Assembly: GCF_002949795.1 (NCBI RefSeq)
Contig: NZ_CP026692.1
Span: 1 to 64,000, forward strand
DNA from: Nostoc sp. 'Lobaria pulmonaria (5183) cyanobiont'
GTDB lineage: Bacteria; Cyanobacteriota; Cyanobacteriia; Cyanobacteriales; Nostocaceae
Reading direction: 5' to 3'
Length of the DNA: 64,000 bases
The position numbers and the translations under genes were made by a program. The notes beneath the pieces were generated by a model. The model did no database searches. It saw only the letters and a list, made by a program, of their open reading frames with translations, and was not told the DNA's origin. Of this stretch, positions 16,980 through 26,931 are shown piece by piece (the first letter of the stretch is position 1; the number at the start of each line of letters is the position of its first letter).

Positions 16980-17133
16980 AATGGCACGAAGATAAGGCAG
17001 GAGGCAGGAGGCAGAAGGCAGAAGGAAAAGAAAAGAAAAACCTGGAAGTCTTGCAGCACAAGGATTTAAAACTCCTGCCTCCTGCCCTCTGCCTCCTGCC
17101 TCACCCCAACAAATAGCTTTTCTTAGTGCCATT
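16980..17133. mobile_element. 154-bp MITE-like element inside the kinase gene
   Basis: The ends are imperfect 17-bp inverted repeats: AATGGCACGAAGATAAG at 16980-16996 and, read inward from the right, AATGGCACTAAGAAAAG (17133-17117). Inside is a second inverted pair of 27 bp built on AGGCAGGAGGCAG (16995-17021 and 17075-17101). There is no coding capacity. The same right-end sequence (GCTTTTCTTAGTGCCATTC) occurs at 7770-7788, where it truncates a GST gene. No clear target-site duplication is visible, in line with an adjacent deletion. Confidence 0.65.
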
Positions 17134-20100
17134 CAGCACTGATATACTTTTTACCAAACGGGTAGGGAATTTCTGCCTCATAGGTTATTATCTGTCCTTC
17201 TAGCGTTCGATTGATGTACGGTTGGGCAACCTGATAAGCTGGCTCACCCAGAAGTTCACGGACAGACTTGCCTATAATCTCATCTCGACTACAGCTAAAC
17301 CAGACCTCATAGGTGCGATTGACAAATCGATAGCGCTGATTGGCATCCACATAACAGATACAAACGGGTAGAGCATTGGCGATCAGTCGTAATTCTTCCT
17401 CTCGTAAGCGAAGCTCGTCGTAGACATCGCGCAATGCAGCTTCGCTTGCTTGTAAAGCTGCCGTTCGTTGAGCTACTTGTTGCTCTAAGGTGCGGTTGTA
17501 ATCGGCTAGCAGTTCCTCGGCTTGTTTGCGCTCTGTGATGTCTTGAAAAGCTGAGATCGCATAAGCCACCTTGCCCTGTTCATCAAAAATTGGAGTTCCC
17601 CACCCTTCAACTTGAATGATTGCATTGTTTTGGTGAATTTCTAAATCGTCAATTCTAGTGCGTTCACCACTCAATGCCCGCATCACTGGCAGGTTTTCAA
17701 TTGGATATGGTTGCTCCCCTCCCGCCAGATAAAGTTGATAAACCTCTGCGAGTTGATCCGGCGTTGCGGAAGGCACAATTCCTTTGCCCAATAGCTGAAT
17801 TGCCTGTTGATTGGCGTAGCAAGGGCGACCCAGCGCATCTACAACTCCAATTCCTACCGGAACCGCTTCTAGAAACTGAGCCATTTGACTTTCGCTGGCG
17901 CGCAGCTTTGAGTAGAGTCTGGCATTTTCGATGGCAATGGCTGCCTGAGTTGATAACAAATTCAAAACTTGCGATCGCTCCGGTGTAAATGCTCTAGTTG
18001 CTAGCTGATTTTCTAAATACAATATGCCGACGAGCTTACCTTGATTTAGCAGTGGCAAACAGAAGATTGATTTCGTTTGGTTATGCTGAACGTATGGTTC
18101 ACTGACAAAATTTCCTTCACCAGTTGCATCGTTTAGGATAACAGATTCATGAGTACGAATAACATAATTAATAATTGATTCAGGCAGGTGATTTGCAATT
18201 GGGATAGATTGCAGCACTTGTGTTGCATACACATTATCATTATCACCATCATTTAGTTCGCCAGAAGCTTCAATCACCCATTCTCCTGCGTTTTCCAAAA
18301 TTAAAAATCCTGTTTGTGCGCCAGCATTTTCAATTAATATTTTCATCAAGGAATTTAACAACACCTCCAGTTCAATTTCACTGGAAATTGCTTGTGATGC
18401 TTTCAGAACCGCCGTCAAATCGAAAGCGATGTGTGAGGTATTAGAGATACTTCCAGCAGTGGTGCGGATTGGTGGAGCTATGTCGGACAAGTGAGGAAAG
18501 AACTGCGGATAGCGAGTTTCCAAATCTCTAACCTTGGCAGTCGCTCCCCAACGCTCATAACAGTAGTGAGCTTCCTTCATATAGGTTTGGGCAAATTTTT
18601 CTCTACCTCTGGCTAAATAATGTTTTGCAGCCAATTCATAAGCTAACGCCTCTTCTTGGATATATTTATTTTCTCTGGCTCCTTGAATAGCTTGTTCGTA
18701 AAATTCTTCTGCCTCAAATAACTGACCCAGAACTCGCGCTGTCTCTGCTTGCACCAACTGGTATTTATGCAAATGATTCATCGGCGCACTATCTGCCCAT
18801 ACCTGGAGCTTACTCTGGTTAACTGCAACTGCTTCCAGGATTTTTCCTTGCGCTTGATCGCTGCTTCTAGAATAGGTTGCGAGTTGTGCCAGAGAGCTAT
18901 AAAAATAGTACACAGGAACAGGAGGTGTCGATTCTAGGTAGCTCACATACGGTGCCGCTAAACTGGAGTTTTCAACTGCCTGGGAATACTCAGAAAATAA
19001 ATAGCAAAGAAAAAGCTGGTAGCAATATAAGAAAAAGATTGAGGTGCCATTATTTTCTGTTTCATGTTGCCGCAATCTATTCTCTTGATCGTAGGCTTCA
19101 CCGTTTAGACGGGTAGGATTGGTTGAGCGTTCCATCAAATTTAAGACAACCTGATGATGCATCTGAGTCCAAATGAGTGCTGCTTCTTGTTTCAGTTGAC
19201 GGATGGCTTCACTGTAGGTTCTCATCTCGCATTCGAGTTCCACGAGTTCTTTGCCCACACAGAGGGATTGTAAGCAGTAAACTTCAGCACAGTAGGCAGC
19301 AAACTCTAAATCTCCAGTTTCCAAACCACTGTGATAGCCTTCTATGAATGGCTGCAATGTTTCTCTGGAATGTTTTTTCCAATGAACGATGAATATGTTG
19401 ACGCTCAGTAATGTCTTAGCTTTGAGTGGCTGAGTATTTGGTTGTGACAACTGTTTGAGAGCCAACTGCCCAAACTTGTAGCCAGACTCGATGTCTTTGC
19501 CCGTCCGACAAAGAATGAATCCATACAGAGCGTACACAAAGGGAGACACTGGCAGATTGCTATATTGGATTGAGAGGCTGACCTGTTTAGAGACAAATAG
19601 TGGCAGTATATCAGGGGCGGCAAGATGAGCAGCAAGCGTTATTCTAGATAGGATTCGCATCGCCGCCAACTGGTTTGGCTCGGCTATTTTCGGTGAATGA
19701 ACCCGCTCTTGACTTGACCTCTCATTGAAGAGTGATGCGATTGCATCGAGTTCAAGCTGAATATCTGACTGGCTAGGCGTTTTAAGAATAGCGATCCCCA
19801 GTTGCGACAAAACTTGCAATCCAGTATTTATCGCTTTTGACAACTGCTCCTGCGCGACATAAATTTGAATTTTGACTTCGTAAACTTTTACGGTATCGAT
19901 AACTGTCTTAGCTTTTTGTAGTACAATCGACAACCAGTGTTCTACATCTTCAAAATCACCACATAAATAGGCGATTTCTGTTGTTTCTGTATATAAATCT
20001 AAAGTCAGGTCATAGTTGGTTTGCCAGCTAGAAGCTGCTAGCCAAAATCTTGCTGTAGCTAAATATTTTTTCGCCACACTATAGGCGATCGCTGCTTTTG

Positions 20101-21598
20101 CTTTTTGACCTGCAATTAAATTTAATTGAGCAATTTCATTGCGTTCAATTTGATCGCTAACAAGCTCAATCCCATAATTAAGATGATCGACAATTTCAAA
20201 CAGCCGCTCTGATCTTCGCTCCGGCAAAATTTTTTCCAGCAGATTACGACCAATTTGTAAATGAACAATTTGCTTGTGCGAGTCATCAATTAAGGCGTAT
20301 GCTGCTTGCTGCACGCGATCGTGCAAAAACTTATACTCTTGAATTAACAAGTTCTCATCTAATTCAGATAGGGGTTGAATTAATCCAACTTGTATTACTG
20401 CCAGTAAATCTTGGAAAACCGTTTCAAGTGGTTTCTCATAAACAATCGATAGAGTATTTAAATTAAATTCAGCACCGACGCAAGCAGCTAACCGAAGAAT
20501 TTGCTGTGTGTTCTCTGGCAGTTTCTTCAACTTGTGAAGCATCAACTCCACAACATTATCAGTGATATTTTGAGCTTGAATCTGAGCAATGTTCCACTGC
20601 CAGCTTAAGTCTTCAGCATCAAAGGTCAACAGATTTTCGCTATACAGCGTCCTCAAAAATTCATTGACAAAGAAAGGATTGCCCTCGGTTTTACGCAACA
20701 CTAACTCAGCTAAAGAACGAACAGTGTCAGTATTGTGATGCAGTGTCTCGGCAATCAGCTGGCTTAATGGCTCCAGCGTTAAAGGTGTCAGGATAATTTC
20801 CTGAAACACTGCCCCTTGTTTTCGCAGTCTTGAGAGCGTTAACATCAACGGATGGGTTGGATTGACCTCATTATTTCGATAAGCTCCAATTAAAAATAGG
20901 GATTGGGTTTGCTCATCAAGCAGCATCAACTCAATTAATTTCAACGTTGCTGAGTCTATCCATTGCAAATCATCTAAAAAAATTACAAGCGGATGTTCCT
21001 TTGAACAAAACACCCGCACAAACATTTTAAAGATGCGATGAAAGCGATTTTGAGCTTCAATTGCTCCAACTTCTAGTACGGGGGGCTGCTTGCCAATAAT
21101 TAACTCAACTTCTGGGATTACATCAATGATAATTTGTCCGTTGGTTCCTAATGCTGTGAGCAGGAGCGATCGCCACTGTTGCACCCGATTATCTGGTTCA
21201 CCGAGCAATTGCTGCACCAATTTTTGCAGGGCATTTGCGAGCGCGCTGTAGGGAATATTACGCTGAAATTGATCGAATTTACCCCAGATAAAATAGCCAC
21301 GCTTTTGGGTGATCGGTTTATAAATTTCCTGCACTAATGCTGATTTCCCAATTCCAGCATAGCCAGATACCAACATCATTTCAACTTGGGATGTTGAGTT
21401 GGATCTTTGTTCCTGTTCTGAAGTTTTTTCTGTGTAGTTTTGTGAAGAAGCAACGCGGTCAAAAGCCGCCAGTAACATTGCAACTTCCCGATCTCTTCCA
21501 TACAGTTTTTGGGAAATTTGAAACTGTTCAGAAACGTCTTGCACAGCCAGTCGAAAGCGAGAAATTTGATCAGATATCTCAAATTGGTGAGCACAGAT
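17123..21598 (-). pseudogene. Hybrid Ser/Thr-His kinase, AAA-GAF-PAS portion (truncated)
   Basis: Central body of a very large multidomain signalling protein. As an ORF it could start at GTG 21544 (1473 residues), but the same frame continues to the stop at 21599 and then into the kinase domain. Domains: AAA/STAND ATPase with Walker A GYAGIGKS (61-68) and Walker B LVIFLDDLQW (about 195-204), a ~700-residue helical/TPR-like region, GAF (about 1040-1215; TGFLILENAGEW), PAS (about 1220-1345; ERKQAEELLADYN after it) and a second PAS that breaks off at GKKYISAEWH. HisKA and HATPase should follow but were lost to the element at 16980-17133. Might still be expressed from an internal start; kinase output is gone. 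Confidence 0.8.
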
Positions 21599-22411
21599 TT
21601 ATAAATCCGCTTTGATGCCCCAAGCACTCTGATAGCGATCCTCCGCATTCTTCGCCATCAGTTTCAAAATGATATCTGAAATGGGTTTAGGAATGGTTGC
21701 ATTCAAATCGTAAGTTGGAGGTGGTTGTTTAGCAATATGACAATGGACTAGCTCAAGCACATCCTTTGTTGGAAACGGCAACTGTCCGGTGAGCAGTTGA
21801 TAAAAAGTCACACCGAGGGAGTAAAAATCGGTACGGTAATCGAGCAAACGGTTCATGCGCCCGGTTTGCTCCGGTGAGAGGTAAGCAAGTGTGCCCTCTA
21901 ACACATGAAGACTTTTGAATGTTGGATTAGTGTGGTTAAAGCGGGTGGCTATCCCAAAGTCAATAATTTTGACAATGCCAGTCTCCGGATTAAAAACGAT
22001 GTTGCCAGGATTAATATCCTTGTGAACAATATTGGCAGCATGGATTCTGCCCAGAATATCAGTGATATTAATCGCTAATGGTAAAAAATCAGGTAAGAGC
22101 ATCGGGCAAAAGTCTGAGCGTTCCTGCATCCATCGTTCTAGGGACTCTCCGCCAAAATCTTCTAGGAGAATAACGAGCGTACGTTGATAGTCCTGCTGGC
22201 TGTATGCCTTGACTACTCCTTCTATGTTAAGGGAACGGGTAATTTCATATTCCTGTCTGTAGCGCGTTAATTCTTGAGGTGAGGGATAATCAAGCTTTAG
22301 CATTTTAACGATGATCGCTCGACCATCTTGTACTCTGATACCCCGATATACCAGAGAATTAGAACTCTCATAAATTTTACTTTGGATAGCGACTCCGGCT
22401 AGAGCAATCAT
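21599..22411 (-). CDS. Ser/Thr protein kinase domain, separated by an in-frame stop
   Basis: Eukaryotic-type kinase domain of 270 residues from ATG 22411 (longer starts exist to 22453; MIAL is conserved with the copy at 2344). Catalytic motifs are intact: invariant Lys in AIIVKMLKLDY, catalytic loop NIVHKDINPGNIVF, DFG in KIIDFGIATRF, and APE-region substitute LAYLSPEQTGRMNR. It stops at TAA 21599-21601 after GIKADL. The next 18 codons (ICAHQFEISDQISRFRLA) continue in the same frame into the AAA portion, so a single base change (probably GAA to TAA) split one hybrid-kinase gene. The free kinase domain could still be active. Confidence 0.85.
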   Translation of the reverse strand: MIALAGVAIQSKIYESSNSLVYRGIRVQDGRAIIVKMLKLDYPSPQELTRYRQEYEITRSLNIEGVVKAYSQQDYQRTLVILLEDFGGESLERWMQERSDFCPMLLPDFLPLAINITDILGRIHAANIVHKDINPGNIVFNPETGIVKIIDFGIATRFNHTNPTFKSLHVLEGTLAYLSPEQTGRMNRLLDYRTDFYSLGVTFYQLLTGQLPFPTKDVLELVHCHIAKQPPPTYDLNATIPKPISDIILKLMAKNAEDRYQSAWGIKADL

Positions 22412-22555
22412 TGAACTCTCTCTCCAGATGAGTGTCATGAGCCACATCACCAATTATATAGTTGCGACAGGTAGTATATTTTTTTGCTTTTTGATTGTCT
22501 CACTTTTTCTTTGCCGACTTAGTAAGTATTTTTACTTGGTTTTTCCGAAGATGGA

Positions 22556-22596
22556 TTTCTAACTCCCGATTCGCCCATTTTTTCGGGAGTTAGAAA
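22556..22596. repeat. 13-bp stem hairpin at transposase remnant end
   Basis: TTTCTAACTCCCG and its exact complement are separated by a 15-base loop. It lies just past the transposase fragment and is probably the subterminal/terminal inverted structure of that dead insertion sequence; it could also terminate transcription. Confidence 0.5.
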
Positions 22597-22940
22597 AAAG
22601 ACTACTCAGGAGTAAAAGATTGACCACCAAGTTAAGTGTAAATAGTAGTCGAGAACCCAAGGAAAACAAGAATACGCTGCTGTAAGGGTGTGCATAGCAC
22701 TCAAGTGGGCATAATACTTCATTTTTCACCTCAATCAACAGCAGGGTAATTTCTTTAAATGCTGCAAGAAGTAATTCAGCAGTGGGACGTGCTGTTTCTC
22801 GCTTCGGATTACCAACATAAAGTCCAGCAAGCTTTTCTTGATTTTTCTTAGATGGCGACAAACCTGAAACTCTAAAAGGGTTAACACTCGCAAACCAATT
22901 GAAAGTATCAGAAATAGAAATATCATTACCAATAAAATTG
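22597..22940 (-). pseudogene. Transposase C-terminal remnant (IS4/IS1634-like)
   Basis: Minus-strand coding trace reading NPFRVSGLSPSKKNQEKLAG, LYVGNPKRETARPTAELLLA, AFKEITLLLIEVKNEVLCPL, then a change of frame to LGFSTTIYT and LGGQSFTPE before the hairpin at 22556-22596. The pattern VGNPKRxTARPTAExLLxAFxxITL is typical of the tail of a transposase group widespread in cyanobacteria. Two frame interruptions and the missing N-terminal two thirds show decay. Flanking sequence 22412-22555 and 22941-23090 contains no gene. Confidence 0.6.
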
Positions 22941-23090
22941 GTAGAATGTAGCACTAGATACAATATTATTGAACAATTTTAGCTTTGATAGTTACTATCA
23001 AGCCGTATACGCCATCTGTGAATATACCAACCAATGTCAGCAAGCTATGCGCAGCTTCTGCATTGACTCAAAATTAAGTCTTCCACTCTC

Positions 23091-23981
23091 ATGAATCCAG
23101 CACAGCTAAGGCAAACAACTGTGAAGGCGAGTCGTGTTATAAGAAAACTTCGCCGCCGTTTTGATCTCACACAATCTGCGATGGCTGCGACGGGCTACGC
23201 CTACGCACCATCTTTGCTTACTTGGTTCGAGGTCATTGGCTACACAGTTTTATTAGAGCCAGATGTTGCTTTAGGTAAGCATCGCATCGGGCGCAGTAGT
23301 TATAAAGAAGTGGTTTTGCGCGATCGCCTTCATAGCGCTTTACAAAAGATTAACCCAACAAAACCGCCTGAAGCGATCGCCAAGGCTATCTATCAAGTTA
23401 CCTCCACAGAGAGTTCTGACTTGTTGGAAAATAACCGCCGCTTTCACAAACTTCTAACCGATGGTGTTGAAGTTGAATATTTCTTGAACGATGAAATAGT
23501 TCATGATAAAGTGTGGCTCACCGATCCATTTAATTTGCTAAATAATGATTGGCTAGTTATTCATCCTTTGACTGTAGTTGAAGGGAATCATGCTCACTGT
23601 CCTGATGTAGTTGTCTTTATCAACGGTTTACCATTGGCAGTTATTGTCTCGATTTATCCAAGTGATGAACATGCCACATTCAAAGCAGGTTATCAACGAA
23701 TCCAAACTTACCTTCAACAGATACCGAAGCTGTTTTTTTATAATTCATTCCTATTTCTTACTTGCGGAAATCAAGCACGAGTCGGTACATTAACCTCAGA
23801 CTTGCAGGAGTTTTTACCCTGGCACACTATTGAAGGTGAAGATTTTTCTCTCAAAGGTGCAACTGAACTAGAGGTGCTGATTCAAGGTATTTTTGATAAA
23901 CGGCGTTTCCTAGAGCAAGTATTGCACTTGATAGTATTTGAGTCCAACGGAACCGACATCAGTAAAAAATTGCTTCGCTAA
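23091..23981 (+). CDS. Orphan HsdR N-terminal-like domain, nuclease motif lost
   Basis: 296 residues. From about 105 it follows the N-terminal nuclease domain of type I restriction HsdR subunits: NRRFHKLLTDGVEVEY, WLVIHPLTVVEGNHAHCPDV, NGLPLAVIVSIYPSDEHATF, YQRIQTYLQQIPKLFFYN, FLPWHTIEGE. In HsdR the last-but-two block reads PLVVIELKNP; here the catalytic Glu and Lys (ExK) are V186 and I188, though P171-D172 of the PD motif remain. The helicase domains that should follow (>600 residues) are absent, and no hsdM/hsdS lies nearby. Residues 30-40 (AMAATGYAYAP) are encoded by a copy of a dispersed repeat (23178-23210). Probably a non-catalytic relic or a re-used binding domain. Confidence 0.65.
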   Translation: MNPAQLRQTTVKASRVIRKLRRRFDLTQSAMAATGYAYAPSLLTWFEVIGYTVLLEPDVALGKHRIGRSSYKEVVLRDRLHSALQKINPTKPPEAIAKAIYQVTSTESSDLLENNRRFHKLLTDGVEVEYFLNDEIVHDKVWLTDPFNLLNNDWLVIHPLTVVEGNHAHCPDVVVFINGLPLAVIVSIYPSDEHATFKAGYQRIQTYLQQIPKLFFYNSFLFLTCGNQARVGTLTSDLQEFLPWHTIEGEDFSLKGATELEVLIQGIFDKRRFLEQVLHLIVFESNGTDISKKLLR

Positions 23982-24083
23982 CCTTTTTGCACAGAACCAA
24001 ACTCTCTAATAAAACGTTTCGCTCCCCACCTGTTTGTGGCTAAAACTGCGACGGCTTGCAACACAAAAATAAGAACACTTGCT

Positions 24084-25091
24084 ATGAAAACTGGACTGTT
24101 CTGCAATTACGAAAATCATCACCAAGATGCTCGTCGTGCCATCGAGGAGCAAGTTGCGTTGGTAAAACGTGCAGAAAGCTTGGATTTTGAAGAAGCTTGG
24201 GTAACAGAGCATCATTTTAACGATTTCAGTGTTAGCCCATCGACTTTAATGTTGATGGCACACTTAGCAGCCGTAACTGTCAAAATCCGATTAGGTTCAG
24301 CAGCATTATTGCTGGCATTTCACAACCCGATCGCTATTGCTGAAAGCATTGCTACACTGGATAATCTGTGCAACGGACGACTTTCCATTGGAATTGCTAA
24401 GGGTGGGCCGTTCCCCGAACAAAACAAGCACTTTGGCACTCCCATGAGTGAATCTCGCTCTAAAACTCTAGAGGCAATGGCATTGATTCATAAACTACTA
24501 TATGATACTGACGTGTCATTTAGTGGCAAATACTATCAGTGCGAAGGAGTGACTATTTATCCAAAACCTTTGCAGAAACCGATTTCAGTATATGTAGCAA
24601 CCAGCGATGATGAAGCGCTCAAGTTTACCGCTATTAATTCCCTTGGCTTAATGGGAGGAGCGCCGTTTTCTCTGGATACTCTTAAGAGCAATGTTACTAA
24701 ATATCGTGCGATTAATTCCAGTGGTTGCGATCGCTTGATGCTAGCACGGTTCTTTTTTGTTGCTCGCACAAATGAAGAAGCAGTAAGTGAGGCATTGCCT
24801 TTTCTTCGCACTTTTAGCCAAAGAATGAAAGCTTTTAAACATAGAGCCAAAAGTTGTGGTAATGACAGTAAACATCCGATGTCGATTAGCGATCAAAAAA
24901 GTTCTTTTGATGAAGACTATTTGCTGAAAAACTCAATTATTGGTGATGTAATTACCTGTCGTGATAAAATCAAACGATTTCAGGATGAGCTTAATTTAGA
25001 GACTTTAGCACTCAATCCTTGCTCGTTAGACCTGCAAAAAAAACTAGAAAGTTTGACATTTTATAACCAGGAGGTGCAAAGTTACGTCTGA
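24084..25091 (+). CDS. LLM-class flavin-dependent oxidoreductase
   Basis: 335 residues from ATG 24084 (a GTG at 24036 would add 16 residues of unlike composition). A bacterial-luciferase-like (beta/alpha)8 barrel: MKTGLFCNYEN, ESLDFEEAWVTEHHFNDFSV, TVKIRLGSAALLLAFHNPIA, AESIATLDNLCNGRLSIGIA, and the C-terminal GDVITCRDKIKRFQDEL are family hallmarks. Uses reduced FMN or F420 to oxygenate an unknown substrate; the TEHHF pattern and lack of F420 features lean towards FMN. Stand-alone gene, cytosolic. Confidence 0.88.
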   Translation: MKTGLFCNYENHHQDARRAIEEQVALVKRAESLDFEEAWVTEHHFNDFSVSPSTLMLMAHLAAVTVKIRLGSAALLLAFHNPIAIAESIATLDNLCNGRLSIGIAKGGPFPEQNKHFGTPMSESRSKTLEAMALIHKLLYDTDVSFSGKYYQCEGVTIYPKPLQKPISVYVATSDDEALKFTAINSLGLMGGAPFSLDTLKSNVTKYRAINSSGCDRLMLARFFFVARTNEEAVSEALPFLRTFSQRMKAFKHRAKSCGNDSKHPMSISDQKSSFDEDYLLKNSIIGDVITCRDKIKRFQDELNLETLALNPCSLDLQKKLESLTFYNQEVQSYV

Positions 25092-25612
25092 AGAGACTGC
25101 GATCGCTAATTATTTAATGGTCTTAATTATAATTCTTTAACATTACACAAGCTTGTTTATAAACTGTTATTGGATGTAATAAAACCTGATTACGCCATGT
25201 GAGATCGGAGGGCGAAAAGACCTCTAGTAATCGCTGCTTGGAGAGGGCAAACAAGTTTCTCTGTCTCAACAATCCGACGTGTAATCATCGGAGTAGGGGC
25301 GCAAGGCCTTGCGCCCCTACTTTGAGTGGCAACGATTACGTAATTGCGGTTAAAGATAATCTTGTTGAATGAAACAGTCCTACCTTCAAAAGGGGAGAAC
25401 CGGAATCAAAGTCCCTTTTTTTAAGGGGGATTTAAGGGGATCTAAAACCTTTTGCTACCGACCCAAGAACTTTTAAAACATCCTCTAAACGAGTTTTCTA
25501 CGCTTAAGCAACTTCGTCAGCGATGCTTACGCCTACGTACTAACTAAAAAACAGCGATCGCATACTGAACAATAAGGGTGTTAGGATATCTTTCACCAGC
25601 TGAATCTGACTT
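25092..25612. repeat. Repeat-filled gap before dnaN
   Basis: No gene found. At 25293-25320 is a perfect 28-bp palindrome with half-site GTAGGGGCGCAAGG, identical to one at 51660-51687. At about 25391-25452 lies a copy of another family (GAACCGGAATC, AAGTCCC, AAGGGGGATTTAAGGGG) whose inverted relative is at 57500-57582. At 25515-25540 is a short CGATGCTTACGCCTACG repeat. The dnaN promoter should be in the last ~70 bases but no box is certain. Confidence 0.6.
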
Positions 25613-26776
25613 ATGAAATTAGTTTGCTCCCAAAGCGATCTCAGTACAAACCTCTCACTCGTTAGTCGTGCAGTACCTTCACGACCAACTCATCCAGTAC
25701 TTGCCAATGTGCTGTTACAAGCGGATGCTGAAACTAACCAAGTAAGCTTAACAGCCTTCGATCTCAGCTTAGGAATCCGCACCAGCTTTAACGCAGAGGT
25801 ATGGGAAAGTGGTGCGATCGCACTTCCTGCTAAATTACTTGTAGACATCACTTCTCGTCTTCCAGAAGGTGAAATCACTCTCGATGATGAATCAGCCTTG
25901 ACAGGTGCAACATCTGGTGGAGAAGGTTTAATTGTCACACTCACACCTAAGAGTGGACATTACCAATTCCAAGCAATGGGGCCAGAAGAATTTCCCGAAC
26001 TTCCTGTAATTGAAAATACAGAAGTAATTCATCTCACCACCACCGCATTAATTGAGGGATTACGCGGTTCATTGTTTGCTACCAGTGCTGATGAAACCAA
26101 ACAAGTACTCACCGGTGTGCATTTAACAGTTAAACAAGATACTCTAGAATTTGCAGCTACCGACGGACATCGCCTCGCAGTCGTAGAAACTAGCAACGAG
26201 CGTCCTCTAGGCGGAACTAGTCAACTAGAAGTAACAGTACCAGCTAGAGCATTACGTGAACTCCAACGAATGTTAGCTCATAGCGCCTCATCAGATGAAC
26301 CTGTAGCTTTATATTTCGATCGAGGTCAAGTTGTGTTTGCATGGCAAAATCAACGCTTGACTAGTCGCACATTAGAAGGGCAATATCCTGCTTATCGACA
26401 ATTAATTCCGCGCCAATTTGAGCGACAAGTAACAATTGAACGGCGACAATTTGTTAGCACTTTGGAGCGGATTGCTGTGTTAGCCGATCAAAAAAATAAT
26501 ATTGTCAAGCTCAGCATTGATAGCGAAGCTCAAGAAATTACCTTATCTTGTGAAGCTCAAGATGTAGGCAATGGTAGAGAGTCAATGCCAGCAGAAATTT
26601 CTGGGGAAAATATTGAAATTGCTTTTAACATTAAATATTTGATGGAAGGCTTAAAAGAATTACCATCTACCGAAATTCAAATGCATTTAAATCAAAGCCT
26701 AACTCCAGTAATTTTTACGCCATTGGGTGGTTTGAAAATGACCTATTTAGCTATGCCTGTGCAACTTAGAAGTTAG
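25613..26776 (+). CDS. dnaN: DNA polymerase III beta sliding clamp
   Basis: 387-residue ring-forming processivity clamp. Three clamp domains are visible: 1-~120 (MKLVCSQSDLSTNLSLVSRAV, PVLANVLLQAD), ~128-255 (VLTGVHLTV, ATDGHRLAVVE, VPARALRELQR) and ~256-387 (YPAYRQLIPRQFERQVTIER, ending GGLKMTYLAMPVQLRS, the family's C-terminus with the MPVxL tail). Length is standard. It stands alone, about 24 kb from dnaA, although these genes normally neighbour each other at the origin in relatives. Confidence 0.98.
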   Translation: MKLVCSQSDLSTNLSLVSRAVPSRPTHPVLANVLLQADAETNQVSLTAFDLSLGIRTSFNAEVWESGAIALPAKLLVDITSRLPEGEITLDDESALTGATSGGEGLIVTLTPKSGHYQFQAMGPEEFPELPVIENTEVIHLTTTALIEGLRGSLFATSADETKQVLTGVHLTVKQDTLEFAATDGHRLAVVETSNERPLGGTSQLEVTVPARALRELQRMLAHSASSDEPVALYFDRGQVVFAWQNQRLTSRTLEGQYPAYRQLIPRQFERQVTIERRQFVSTLERIAVLADQKNNIVKLSIDSEAQEITLSCEAQDVGNGRESMPAEISGENIEIAFNIKYLMEGLKELPSTEIQMHLNQSLTPVIFTPLGGLKMTYLAMPVQLRS

Positions 26777-26931
26777 AGGTGATTTATCAACTAAAAATCC
26801 AATTCCTGTAAGATCAAATGTCATTTAACCCTGATTTAGATCCCCAACTTCTTTAAAAAGTCGGAGATCGGCAATACGCTTCAGTTAAAGGTAAAAGTCT
26901 TTGCCAATGACAAATGACCAATGACTAATTA

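Noticed and set aside
16931..17132. Open frames across the GGCAGGAGG region
   Set aside because: They translate the MITE-like element and its inverted repeats in both directions.
18220..19116. Short plus-strand frames opposite the large kinase gene
   Set aside because: Antisense shadows of a continuous minus-strand coding region.
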